Assembly (NCBI GenBank): GCA_964422155.1
Contig: CAYQZZ010000004.1
Span: 1 to 64,000 of the forward strand
Origin: JBGPRB01 sp964422155
GTDB lineage: Bacteria > Chloroflexota > Dehalococcoidia > Dehalococcoidales > RBG-16-60-22
Direction of reading: 5' to 3'
Length of the DNA stretch: 64,000 nt
The notes beneath the pieces are model-generated. The model worked only from the letters and a program-made list of their open reading frames with translations. It had not been told where the DNA came from and did no database searches. Position 1 is the first letter of the stretch. Every line of letters begins with the position of its first letter. This document shows, piece by piece, positions 1 through 7,870 of this stretch. Made by a program: the position numbers and the translations under genes.

Positions 1-85
1 TGGCCATAGCGAAGACGATTAAGTTAATGGTGGCTCCCAGGCTAACCACGTACCATTTCCGGTTGCGGTGTTGGTTATCGTTCAA
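1..85 (-). CDS. 5' fragment of a membrane protein, possibly an MFS transporter (runs off window)
   Basis: Reading leftwards from a TTG at 85-83, the frame stays open to the window edge for 28 codons. It encodes a short basic, polar N-terminus (NDNQHRNRKW) followed by the beginning of a hydrophobic helix (VVSLGATINLIVFAMA). This is the usual opening of major facilitator superfamily permeases, but also of other polytopic membrane proteins. An AGGA lies about 8 nt before the TTG, and the frame closes at a TGA shortly upstream, so no earlier ATG is available. It is transcribed in the same direction as the aldehyde oxidoreductase upstream of it. The family call rests on composition only. Confidence 0.35.
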   Translation of the reverse strand, partial: MNDNQHRNRKWYVVSLGATINLIVFAMA

Positions 86-118
86 TCGGTGAATCCTGTT
101 TCAATAATAAATAGAATT

Positions 119-267
119 GTCATTCCAGCCCCGTACTCGCCTGCCAAAGAACTTGTTCGGCGAGCAGGTCGGTGTATGGGGTAAACTCCGGCTGGAATCC
201 AGAGGAGGGGTGGACGTGGATTCTGGCCCTCGGGCTGAACTCGGGCTGAAGCCTTCGCCAGAATGAC
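119..267. repeat. Interspersed repeat family B, copy 1
   Basis: Begins GTCATTCC and ends GAATGAC, so the ends are inverted repeats. Inside are CCGGCTGGAATCC and tandem CGGGCTGAA words that recur in copies at 37.2 and 43.5 kb. No ORF. It looks like a miniature inverted-repeat element between genes. Confidence 0.65.
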
Positions 268-322
268 AGAATTCCTTAGAAAGCGCTGTTTTCAGACAAG
301 TCTGCCATCTTCTGTTCTATAT

Positions 323-2248
323 TTACTTTAAAAGTCCCCGTCCCTTCAGGTCGGCGGCAACATCTTGAAGCTGAAGCTCTTCGAGCTTGGCCTTCTTCGG
401 CAGCCCGCTTTCGGCGTCCCAGCCGCGGTGTTCGTAGTATTCGGTCTTTATCCTCTCGAATTCTTTCCTATCGACGACGGCCCCGAGTCTGGAGATTTTT
501 TCACCATCTTTACCGGGCGCCAGGCCATCGGGGTTAAAGAAAATTTCCCCCTTTTGCAGTGGCACGGTGTGGAAATAGTCCAGCAGAACGTCACCTTTTC
601 GTCCCGGCCACCCCTGACGGAGCAGGATGGCTCTCTGTAGATTAAAGATTCTTTCTCCGGTTTTGTACAGTTCCGTATCGTCCGTCTCTTTTCCGGTAAT
701 GGCGGATAAAATCTGGCTTTCAAGTCTGCGGTCGCCGGCCTGGGCTCCGGGCTGGAAGACCATACCCATCTGCCACCTGAGGTCGCAAACGACAAGGCTT
801 TCCTTGACGTAAGTGTGGTCCTGGATTTTCTTGGCCGCCAGGGCCTTACCATCGTAGGTAGAGAAATCGGCCGCAAGAGCATCGCCCCAGTATTTGGAAG
901 CAGCGTTACGGAATATATCTGAGTTGAAAGACGGCATCGGGCCTCCGCTCGCCCAGCCGAGCCACATCATCAGCATCATACTGACTTCATGCAGCTGCTG
1001 TATCGGCCTTCTCGGTTCGGTGGCATACAAGAGGGCCGTTGTCATCATCAACCTGGGGTCGTAGTCCTTGGTCTCACTCGACCGGGTAGCGATAAAACGT
1101 GGCAGCATTTCTTGAGCTTTCGCGCCGACCGAAGCGGCGGCGGCTATAGTACCCCGCGCCAGGGTATCACCGAATCCTTCCCGGAAGGATATCTTGCGGG
1201 TAAGCGTTTCGATAAATTCGGCGGTGCCCATCTTGGATAAAGGCAGCCCCGTGCTTTTTTCGCTGATAAGGCCTTCCTGATAGCAGGCATTAATCCACTC
1301 TATCTGGCCCTGCATCACAGCGCTATCGAGTCCGTAGCCGTCGCAGAGCCTGATAGCCAGCAGTTGCGCTTTATCGAATTTGCCGTATAACCTCATGACC
1401 GACCCCATATAGATATTCGTCGCCTGGCAGAAGGACTTATAGCGCCGGCCCTTTTCGGCGGTATACATCTGGCGGCCGCAGCCTATACCGCAGCCGTAAC
1501 AGACGTGGTCTTTGGTGATTCCGGGAACTGCCCACGGGGAAGGCATGCCGTGCCCCTGCCTGCCCGCCTTTAAACGTGCTACAAGCTGCCTCACTCTTTC
1601 AGGGTCGGCGGCTACCGGTCTTTTATCGCTGGCGGCGACAACGACGGCTTTCAGATTTTTCGACCCCATGACGGCGCCGAGGCCGCCGGAACCCGACGCA
1701 CCGTCTTCCGCCAGCACGTTTGCATAGGAAATTAAATGCTCCGCGGCGGGGCCGACGGTCATAACGCTCACATTCTTCCCATGCTCTGATTTTAAAGCGT
1801 CCATAGTGTCGAAAGTGGACTGGCCCCAGAGATGAGAGGCATCTTTAATTTCGACTTTACCGTCATATATATAAAGATAGACTGGTTTATCGGCTTTTCC
1901 CTGTATTGCCAGGGCGTCATAGCCGGCATATTTAAGCCAGGCACCCCACCTTTCTCCCAGATTGCAGTAGGAAAAGGTTTCCCGGTCTCCCCGGGGTGCT
2001 TTGCCGCAGATTTTCCATCTGAAACCGGCAAATCCGGGGAATCCTGTCAAAGGGCCGTTGGCGGCTATGAAACAATTCTCCGGGTCGAAGGCCCCGGCCT
2101 GGGGCGGGACCATCTCCCAGTATAGTCTGGCCGCTATACCCTGCCCCCCCAGGAATTTGTCCGTATAATCCGCACTTGGCTGCTTCTTAATCTTCCCATC
2201 GGATAAATTTACTTTTAAAATTTCTCCAGCATAACCATATTTAGACAT
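323..2248 (-). CDS. aor: Tungsten-containing aldehyde ferredoxin oxidoreductase (AOR family)
   Basis: 641 residues, full length for the family. The N-terminus (YGYAGEILKVNLSDG) is typical of the AOR N-terminal domain that binds the tungstopterin. Cys250, Cys253 and Cys257 form CxxCxxxC, and Cys488 in the SLVVCDL context is the expected fourth ligand of the [4Fe-4S] cluster. Enzymes of this family oxidise aldehydes to carboxylic acids (or run in reverse) with ferredoxin in the cytoplasm. The substrate cannot be read from sequence. In denitrifiers a related enzyme oxidises phenylacetaldehyde to phenylacetate, which would fit the phenylacetate-like cluster 25 kb away, but the distance makes that only a suggestion. 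It is a single gene with no neighbouring tungsten transport genes in view. Confidence 0.9.
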   Translation of the reverse strand: MSKYGYAGEILKVNLSDGKIKKQPSADYTDKFLGGQGIAARLYWEMVPPQAGAFDPENCFIAANGPLTGFPGFAGFRWKICGKAPRGDRETFSYCNLGERWGAWLKYAGYDALAIQGKADKPVYLYIYDGKVEIKDASHLWGQSTFDTMDALKSEHGKNVSVMTVGPAAEHLISYANVLAEDGASGSGGLGAVMGSKNLKAVVVAASDKRPVAADPERVRQLVARLKAGRQGHGMPSPWAVPGITKDHVCYGCGIGCGRQMYTAEKGRRYKSFCQATNIYMGSVMRLYGKFDKAQLLAIRLCDGYGLDSAVMQGQIEWINACYQEGLISEKSTGLPLSKMGTAEFIETLTRKISFREGFGDTLARGTIAAAASVGAKAQEMLPRFIATRSSETKDYDPRLMMTTALLYATEPRRPIQQLHEVSMMLMMWLGWASGGPMPSFNSDIFRNAASKYWGDALAADFSTYDGKALAAKKIQDHTYVKESLVVCDLRWQMGMVFQPGAQAGDRRLESQILSAITGKETDDTELYKTGERIFNLQRAILLRQGWPGRKGDVLLDYFHTVPLQKGEIFFNPDGLAPGKDGEKISRLGAVVDRKEFERIKTEYYEHRGWDAESGLPKKAKLEELQLQDVAADLKGRGLLK

Positions 2249-2308
2249 TATCTAGTATCTCCTATTCTTTTTAATTCTTCTGCATAGACCGCTAGCTTAC
2301 CAGCCATT

Positions 2309-2332
2309 CTCTCTCCCCTGGGTGGGAGAGAG
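2309..2332. repeat. 9-bp perfect hairpin inside a low-complexity repeat tract
   Basis: CTCTCTCCC (2309-2317) and GGGAGAGAG (2324-2332) pair perfectly around a 6-nt loop. The tract to about 2485 is built of further CTC/GAG-rich and GCAGGC words with no convincing coding potential. There is no T-run, so a simple intrinsic terminator is unlikely. It lies between aor and gyrA, both on the minus strand. Confidence 0.5.
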
Positions 2333-2516
2333 TTAGAGTGAGGGGGCACTCATCACCCTCACCCCATTCGCTACGCTCAGGGCAGGCTCTGCCCTCTCCC
2401 CTGCCTTCGCCGGAGCGGCTTGCCTTCGCTGAAGCTTTAGCGCAAGCAGGCTACGCGCAGGCAGGCATCGAGGGAGAGGGATTCTTTTTATCGATTATTG
2501 ATTTATACAACCTAAT

Positions 2517-2688
2517 ACTAGTACTAAGTTGTGAAAAAGGGCGTTATTATTACCCGCTCGTGGTGAGACCTCGGCGTGAGCTCAGCCGAACGCTTGTCGA
2601 ACCACGAATCCTCACCCTTCGACAAGCTCAGGGTGAGCGGTATCGAACTGCCCTTTTATAACGCTATTTTATGCAACCAGGTACTAGT
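2517..2688. repeat. MITE-like element, repeat family A copy 1, abutting the gyrA stop
   Basis: Terminal inverted repeats ACTAGTAC-NNN-GTTG occur at 2517-2531 and, inverted, at 2674-2688. The core (2553-2640) starts CCGCTC and ends GAGCGG and contains GTGGTGAGACC and CCTTCGACAAGCTCA, which are shared with copies at 50.1 and 59.2 kb. No transposase. The gyrA stop codon (2684-2686 on the minus strand) lies inside the right terminal repeat, so the element ends exactly at the gene's 3' end. Confidence 0.6.
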
Positions 2689-5137
2689 CATCTTTGGACT
2701 CTTCGAAAGTGGTAATCGCCACCAGCCGGTCGGTTTCATCGAGGGCCATTACCCTGACGCCTTGCGTGCTCCGGCCCTGGGTAGTGATGCCCTTCCTGGG
2801 GTCTTCTTCCTTTACCGGCGTGCGGGTCATCATGCCTTCGGCGGATATCAGCATGACCTGCTGTTGCAGCGTCACTACCTTGAAGGCCGTTATATCGCCG
2901 GTCTTTTCAACTATTTTAAACGTCCTTACCCCGCTGCCGGCGCGGTGCTGCTTTGGATATTGGGCCACCGGAGTAACCTTGCCATAGCCATGTTCGGTAA
3001 CCACCAGCAGGTAGCCATCGGCAACGGCCCTGTCCATCCCGATAATACCATCGCCCTGAGATATGCGCATGGCACGCACGCCACCGCTCGTCCTGGAGGC
3101 GGCCCTGAGACCGGCGACATCGAAACGTATCGATTGCCCTTTACGGGTTACGAGTATGACGTCATCCTTATCCTTGGCCAGGCAGACGGATACCAGCTGG
3201 TCACTTTGTGCCAGGTCCATGGCGATAAGCCCGCTGCTCCGCACGGCGGTAAATCTGTCCACCGCCGTCTTCTTTATCTCCCCCATCTTGGTCGCCATCA
3301 CCATATAGGTACCCGGCATAAGACCGGTGGTCGCCACCATGGCCGTGACTCTTTCTCCCTCGGTGATAGATAGCAGATTGATTATCGCCAGGCCCTTTGA
3401 TGTCCGGGTGCTGCCGGCGGGTATTTCATGGCATTTCAGGTAAAAAACCTTGCCCCGGTCGGTAAAGAAGAACAGGTCGTCGTGCGTATCGGCCACCGTC
3501 AAAATCATGACGGCATCCTCTTCCCGGGTCACCTGCCCGATGATGCCCTTGCCGCCCCGGTGCTGCAAGGCATAATGGCGCGAGGGTATCCTTTTGATGA
3601 AGCCGCGGCTGCTGAGGGTCACCACCACTCTTTCGTGGGGAATGAGGTCTTCCTCGGTAAACTCCAGCGCCCCCTGCTCGACTATTTCGGTGCGGCGTTT
3701 GTCCCCGTATTTGGACTTAAGCTCCTTCACCTCTTCCGTTATCAGGGCGAGAATTCTCCTGGGGTTGGCCAGCAGGTCTTCCAGGTAGGCGATTGTTTTC
3801 ACGACCTCGGTATATTCGTCCTGTATCTTCTGCCTTTCCAGGCTGGCCAGGCGCCGTAACTGCATATCGAGGATTGCCTGCGCCTGAAGCTGTGACAGGC
3901 CGAAACGCGTCATTAGGTTCTTGCGGGCAGCTTCGGCTGTCTCGGATTCCCGGATAGTCTTGATTATCGCATCGATATTATCCAGCGCGATTCTCAGCCC
4001 TTCCAGTATGTGAGCCCGCGCCTTAGCCTGCTTTAGTTCGTATTTGGAGCGCCGGGTAATTACCTCGCGGCGGAAATCTACATAACTCTGTAGAGCCTCC
4101 CTGAGGCTGATTACCTTCGGCTGTCCGTCAACCAGAGCCAGCATGTTGACGAAGAAAGACGACTGCATGGCGGTATATTTATACAGGTTATTGAGGACCT
4201 GCTGGGGCTGGGACTCCCTCTTAAGCTCGATGAGGATACGCATTCCCTGGCGGTCGGACTCGTCGCGCAGGTCGCTGATGCCCTCGATTTTCTTGTTTTT
4301 AACCAGCTCGGCGATATTCTCAACCAGAGCCGCCTTATTTGTCTGGTAAGGCAGCTCACTGACCACTATATTGCGGCGCCCGGCGGCGCTCACGCTGGTA
4401 ATATGCGCCTTGGCACGGACCACCAGTTTGCCGTGCCCGGTGGCATAAGCATTCCTGATACCCTCCCGCCCCTGGATTATTCCTGCCGTGGGAAAATCGG
4501 GTCCCTTCACGAATTTGCCGAGTTCTTCGATAGTGGCCTGGGGATTTTCGATAAGGTAGGAAATAGCATCGCAGACCTCGCCCAGATTATGCGGGGGGAT
4601 ATTTGTGGCCATGCCCACGGCGATGCCGGAGCTTCCGTTCAACAGCAGGTTGGGTAATCTGGCGGGCAGCACCCTGGGTTCCTGAAGGCTGTCATCGAAG
4701 TTCGGCATGAAGTCCACGGTCTCTTTTTCGATGTCAACCAGCATCTCCTCGGCTATCTTCGCCAGGCGTGCCTCGGTATACCGCATGGCGGCGGGTGGGT
4801 CATTATCGACACTGCCGAAATTACCCTGGCCATCAACCAGGGGATAACGCATGGAGAAGTCCTGCGCCATACGGACCATAGCGTCATATATCGAGGCATC
4901 GCCATGGGGATGATATTTACCCATTACCTCACCGACAATACGGGCGCTCTTGCGGTACGGTGTGTTGGGCCGTACCCCCATATCATTCATGGCATAGAGA
5001 ATGCGCCGGTGCACCGGTTTTAATCCATCCCGTACATCCGGCAGGGCACGGGCGACGATGACACTCATCGCATAGTCGAGGTAAGAACCTCTCATCTGGT
5101 CTTCGATATTAACCAGTCTCACGTTGCCCGATACCAT
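2684..5137 (-). CDS. gyrA: DNA gyrase subunit A
   Basis: 817 residues, full length. The N-terminal breakage-reunion domain carries the catalytic tyrosine Tyr120 (AAMRYTEARL). The C-terminal beta-pinwheel has a GyrA box QHRGGKG at 525-531, which is needed for DNA wrapping and marks gyrase rather than topoisomerase IV. With GyrB it introduces negative supercoils. The start is supported by AGGAGG 11 nt upstream. The gene lies 15 nt after the TPR gene, so the two are probably co-transcribed. In the quinolone-resistance region the residue equivalent to E. coli Ser83 is Ala81 (HGDASIYD), as in mycobacteria. The stop codon lies in a repeat element. Confidence 0.98.
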   Translation of the reverse strand: MVSGNVRLVNIEDQMRGSYLDYAMSVIVARALPDVRDGLKPVHRRILYAMNDMGVRPNTPYRKSARIVGEVMGKYHPHGDASIYDAMVRMAQDFSMRYPLVDGQGNFGSVDNDPPAAMRYTEARLAKIAEEMLVDIEKETVDFMPNFDDSLQEPRVLPARLPNLLLNGSSGIAVGMATNIPPHNLGEVCDAISYLIENPQATIEELGKFVKGPDFPTAGIIQGREGIRNAYATGHGKLVVRAKAHITSVSAAGRRNIVVSELPYQTNKAALVENIAELVKNKKIEGISDLRDESDRQGMRILIELKRESQPQQVLNNLYKYTAMQSSFFVNMLALVDGQPKVISLREALQSYVDFRREVITRRSKYELKQAKARAHILEGLRIALDNIDAIIKTIRESETAEAARKNLMTRFGLSQLQAQAILDMQLRRLASLERQKIQDEYTEVVKTIAYLEDLLANPRRILALITEEVKELKSKYGDKRRTEIVEQGALEFTEEDLIPHERVVVTLSSRGFIKRIPSRHYALQHRGGKGIIGQVTREEDAVMILTVADTHDDLFFFTDRGKVFYLKCHEIPAGSTRTSKGLAIINLLSITEGERVTAMVATTGLMPGTYMVMATKMGEIKKTAVDRFTAVRSSGLIAMDLAQSDQLVSVCLAKDKDDVILVTRKGQSIRFDVAGLRAASRTSGGVRAMRISQGDGIIGMDRAVADGYLLVVTEHGYGKVTPVAQYPKQHRAGSGVRTFKIVEKTGDITAFKVVTLQQQVMLISAEGMMTRTPVKEEDPRKGITTQGRSTQGVRVMALDETDRLVAITTFEESKDD

Positions 5138-5152
5138 CAGCAGCTGGACCTC

Positions 5153-5962
5153 CTATTCATTATCGCTATCCGTGTCATCGTCCCCTCCCCCGGCTTCCTC
5201 CGGCAATACCTCAATTTCGTCACCCCCGATGATGGTATAGCCGGACTCTTCTTCGTCCTCACTCGCTGATTCCAATTTCAACAGCTTTTCGCTGGCGTAG
5301 GAACGGAACTCCTCCATCCCCTTACGCGGGAAAGATAGCTTTCTGGCCTGGCTGGGGTGCTGATATGTCTCCCTGACCATAACCGTCATCATATCGGCGG
5401 TTGACCTGACCACGATTGCCGAATACCGGTTACCGCCCAGCATCAGCCGGATAAGCCGCTGGGCATGTTTCGGCTCAACCTTTCCCAGATACTCACCACG
5501 AACATCCTCCACCACCAAGAAGGAGCCGTTCACTTTTAAATTCGCTTTGTCTCCTGCCACCGTTCGGGCGCGTTTTTCCTTGGGCGCCAATTCCTGGAGC
5601 GTGACTACCCCCGCCTTGCCAATTTCTTCTATAAAATGCTGCGGTTCTACCTTGTCCGTCTCGACTTCGGTCTTTTCCGACTCTTTCAAATCGTTCAGGC
5701 GCCGCAGGTTCCTGTTGGCGATGGCGTTATATGGGTCCAGCTTTACCGCCAGGCGGTAGGCTTCCTTGGCCTGCGCATAGTGTCCCAACTCCATATAGGC
5801 CCTGCCCAGGCGATTGTAAGTATCGACATCTTCCGGAAAGCTCTCGATGATTTCCTTATTGACGTCAACAGCCTCCTGCCAGTGCGCCTGCATTGCCAGG
5901 TCGATTGCCTCTTTGCTGCGCTGCTGTTTGAATCTCAGTAGTCTTTCGTCATCACGCGTCAT
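5153..5962 (-). CDS. TPR-repeat protein, function unknown
   Basis: 269 residues. About residues 20-100 form two to three tetratricopeptide repeats (YNRLGRAYMELGHYAQAKEAYRLAVKLDP is the clearest, at roughly 49-77). A charged linker follows, then a mixed alpha/beta region (about 130-215) that I do not recognise, and a very acidic tail (DDDTDSD). No signal peptide or membrane segment is visible. Such proteins act as scaffolds. Its position directly upstream of gyrA, 15 nt apart, suggests co-transcription, but not necessarily a role with gyrase. An AT-rich stretch with TATATT-like words before 5962 could hold the promoter. Confidence 0.75.
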   Translation of the reverse strand: MTRDDERLLRFKQQRSKEAIDLAMQAHWQEAVDVNKEIIESFPEDVDTYNRLGRAYMELGHYAQAKEAYRLAVKLDPYNAIANRNLRRLNDLKESEKTEVETDKVEPQHFIEEIGKAGVVTLQELAPKEKRARTVAGDKANLKVNGSFLVVEDVRGEYLGKVEPKHAQRLIRLMLGGNRYSAIVVRSTADMMTVMVRETYQHPSQARKLSFPRKGMEEFRSYASEKLLKLESASEDEEESGYTIIGGDEIEVLPEEAGGGDDDTDSDNE

Positions 5963-6052
5963 TTAAGTCCCCTGAATAAAATATATAAATATATATTCTA
6001 CACCAATGATATAAGTCATACAAGGGAATTAAGACACATAAAAATATCCCGT

Positions 6053-6081
6053 TTGACAAATAGCTCGGTAGTAGATACAAT
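6053..6081 (+). promoter_or_regulatory. Sigma70-type promoter for the nfu gene
   Basis: TTGACA (6053-6058) is followed after 17 nt by TACAAT (6076-6081). The start codon is 45 nt downstream with AAAGGAG before it. Confidence 0.7.
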
Positions 6082-6125
6082 CTAAATAGGAGCCTTTTAT
6101 AAATTTTAAAGGAGATTAGCCTAAA

Positions 6126-6344
6126 ATGCAAGATAAAGTGAAGGATGTTCTCGATAAAGTCCGCCCGTACCTGGTAAGGGACGGGGGCAATGTGGAACTG
6201 GTAGCTATTGATGGCGGTACCGTGAAGGTAAAACTTGTCGGCGCTTGTGCCGGCTGTCCAATGTCCAAACTGACCCTCAAGAACGGGATTGAACGAATAC
6301 TGAAGCAGGAAATCCCCGAAGTCAAAGAGGTAGTGGCCGTTTAA
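6126..6344 (+). CDS. Nfu-type Fe-S cluster scaffold (NifU C-terminal domain)
   Basis: 72 residues forming a stand-alone NifU C-terminal domain. The motif CAGCPMS (Cys41, Cys44) binds a [4Fe-4S] cluster between two protomers for delivery to apo-proteins. The characteristic VRPYLVRDGGNVEL start is intact. AAAGGAG precedes the ATG and a consensus-like promoter lies just upstream. It is monocistronic and faces away from the gyrA/TPR pair. Given the many Fe-S enzymes in this window, a housekeeping maturation role is expected. It is small but unmistakable. Confidence 0.93.
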   Translation: MQDKVKDVLDKVRPYLVRDGGNVELVAIDGGTVKVKLVGACAGCPMSKLTLKNGIERILKQEIPEVKEVVAV

Positions 6345-6361
6345 CCGCTTTTTCAGTAAAC

Positions 6362-7582
6362 CTAATTATCTTTGTCCAGCTCAAAAGCCCGATGCAAGGC
6401 GCGAATGGCGTCTTTTACCCTAGCCTCGTCAATAATACAGGTTATTCTTATTTCCGATGTCGTGATAAGCTGTATGTTGATGTTTTCTTTGCTGAAGGTA
6501 TCGAACATGCGGGCAGCGTAACCCGGTGCATTCTGCATGCCAGTACCGATGATGCTGACCTTCCCCAACTTCGAATCGCTGACACATTTCTCCGCACCGA
6601 TAGAACGCGCTATCGGCTCAACGACCGCCATTGCTCCGGCCAGCTGGCTCCTCGCCACCGTGAAGGTAAGGTCGGTAATATTTTTTATACTGGCGTTCTG
6701 GACGATGGTATCGATACTGATTCCGGCCTCCGCCAGAGGTACGAATATCCCCGCGGCGATACCGGGATGGTCGGGAACGCCGACCACGGTTATCTTGGCT
6801 ACATCAAGGTCATGGGCTATGCCTCTCACTTTATTTCGTATTTCCATAGACACCTCTTTATGAATCAACGTACCGGGGTTCTCATTATAGCTCGAGGCGA
6901 CCAGTATGGGGACGCTGAACACCTCGCCCAGCTCAACGGCGCGGGGATGTATCGCCTTGAACCCGTAGGTCACCATCTCCAGCATTTCCTCGTAGCTTAT
7001 TTCCGGTATTTTCCGAGCCTCGTTTAGAAGGCGGGGGTCGGTGGTATAAATCCCATCGACATCGGTGTACCTTTCGCATACCTTAGCCTTCAGGCTGGCG
7101 GCCAGTGCCACCGCCGTGGTATCCGAGCCACCCCTCCCCAGGGTAGTGATATCCATGTCGTCGGTAATGCCCTGGAAGCCAGCCACAATGACGATATTAC
7201 CTTTCTCCAGCTCCCTGACGATACGTGCGGGGTCGATATTGGTAATCCTCGCCCGACTATAGGCGGCATCGGTCCTGATGCCTGCCTGAAAACCGCTGAG
7301 GCTGATGGCCGCATGGCCCATGCTATGCAACGCCATTGCCAGCAGGGTGCTGGCGACTAATTCACCGGTGGAGAGCAGGACATCGAGCTCGCGCGTATCC
7401 GGCTTTCCGGTAATTTGATAAGCCAGCTTGACTAAGTCGTCGGTGGTGTCACCCATCGCGGAGACGACAACCACCACCTGGTTGCCGGCCTCCTTAGTTT
7501 TGACGATACGCCGGGCGACGTTTTTAATTTTTTCAGCATCAGCCACCGACGAGCCGCCGTATTTCTGGACGATTAAAGGCAT
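6362..7582 (-). CDS. lysC: Aspartate kinase
   Basis: 406 residues. The amino-acid kinase domain starts with KYGGSSV (the phosphate-binding motif) and contains TTLGRGGSDTTA. About residues 265-400 hold two ACT domains for allosteric control by lysine or threonine. It phosphorylates aspartate, the first step to lysine, threonine and methionine. It is the last gene of a probable operon with a zinc-ribbon protein (42 nt upstream) and an ApgM-type protein, which matters for interpreting the latter. Length is normal for monofunctional aspartokinases. Confidence 0.95.
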   Translation of the reverse strand: MPLIVQKYGGSSVADAEKIKNVARRIVKTKEAGNQVVVVVSAMGDTTDDLVKLAYQITGKPDTRELDVLLSTGELVASTLLAMALHSMGHAAISLSGFQAGIRTDAAYSRARITNIDPARIVRELEKGNIVIVAGFQGITDDMDITTLGRGGSDTTAVALAASLKAKVCERYTDVDGIYTTDPRLLNEARKIPEISYEEMLEMVTYGFKAIHPRAVELGEVFSVPILVASSYNENPGTLIHKEVSMEIRNKVRGIAHDLDVAKITVVGVPDHPGIAAGIFVPLAEAGISIDTIVQNASIKNITDLTFTVARSQLAGAMAVVEPIARSIGAEKCVSDSKLGKVSIIGTGMQNAPGYAARMFDTFSKENINIQLITTSEIRITCIIDEARVKDAIRALHRAFELDKDN

Positions 7583-7624
7583 GTATCTGCTTCTCCGTAT
7601 TTACTCAGTTACTCATTTGCGCAT

Positions 7625-7864
7625 TTACTCAAATGCTCGCTTACAATTAAATAATCTCTGCAACCATGATGGTTTCCCTCTTGGTCCATAACTGGGAGAT
7701 GGGAAAGGCTTTCCATACATCCGGCAGCTCTCATTGGCACATTCCCACCAGCCTCTTTGCCGTCTACTTTTATACAGGTAATTTCCTCGACCACAAAAGG
7801 GGCAAAGCGCCTTACTACGAGGTTCTTTTTCTCCTGCCGAATATTCCTCCTCCCTGGAAGGCAT
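7625..7864 (-). CDS. Small zinc-ribbon protein between apgM and lysC
   Basis: 79 residues. Cys21 and Cys24 (CPFCG) and Cys42 and Cys47 (CANESC) are spaced like a zinc ribbon, with WWEC and YGKP flanking the second pair. The N-terminus is charged. The ATG at 7864 has GAGAGGT upstream and follows the apgM stop by 6 nt, which argues for a real, translationally linked gene. I do not recognise a named family. A nucleic-acid or protein-binding role is possible. Its 3' end runs into a short intergenic repeat rich in GCATTTACTC. Confidence 0.65.
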   Translation of the reverse strand: MPSREEEYSAGEKEPRSKALCPFCGRGNYLYKSRRQRGWWECANESCRMYGKPFPSPSYGPRGKPSWLQRLFNCKRAFE

Positions 7865-7870
7865 CTCAAG

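Noticed and set aside
2300..2690. CRISPR array from the repetitive tract
   Set aside because: Repeats are irregular in length and spacing, form hairpins, and have no unique spacers or cas genes nearby.
2576..3373. 265-codon plus-strand ORF over gyrA
   Set aside because: Antisense shadow of gyrA; composition follows the codon structure of the real gene, no ribosome site.
6392..7027. 211-codon plus-strand ORF over lysC
   Set aside because: Antisense shadow of an intact aspartate kinase gene; no family match and no start signal.
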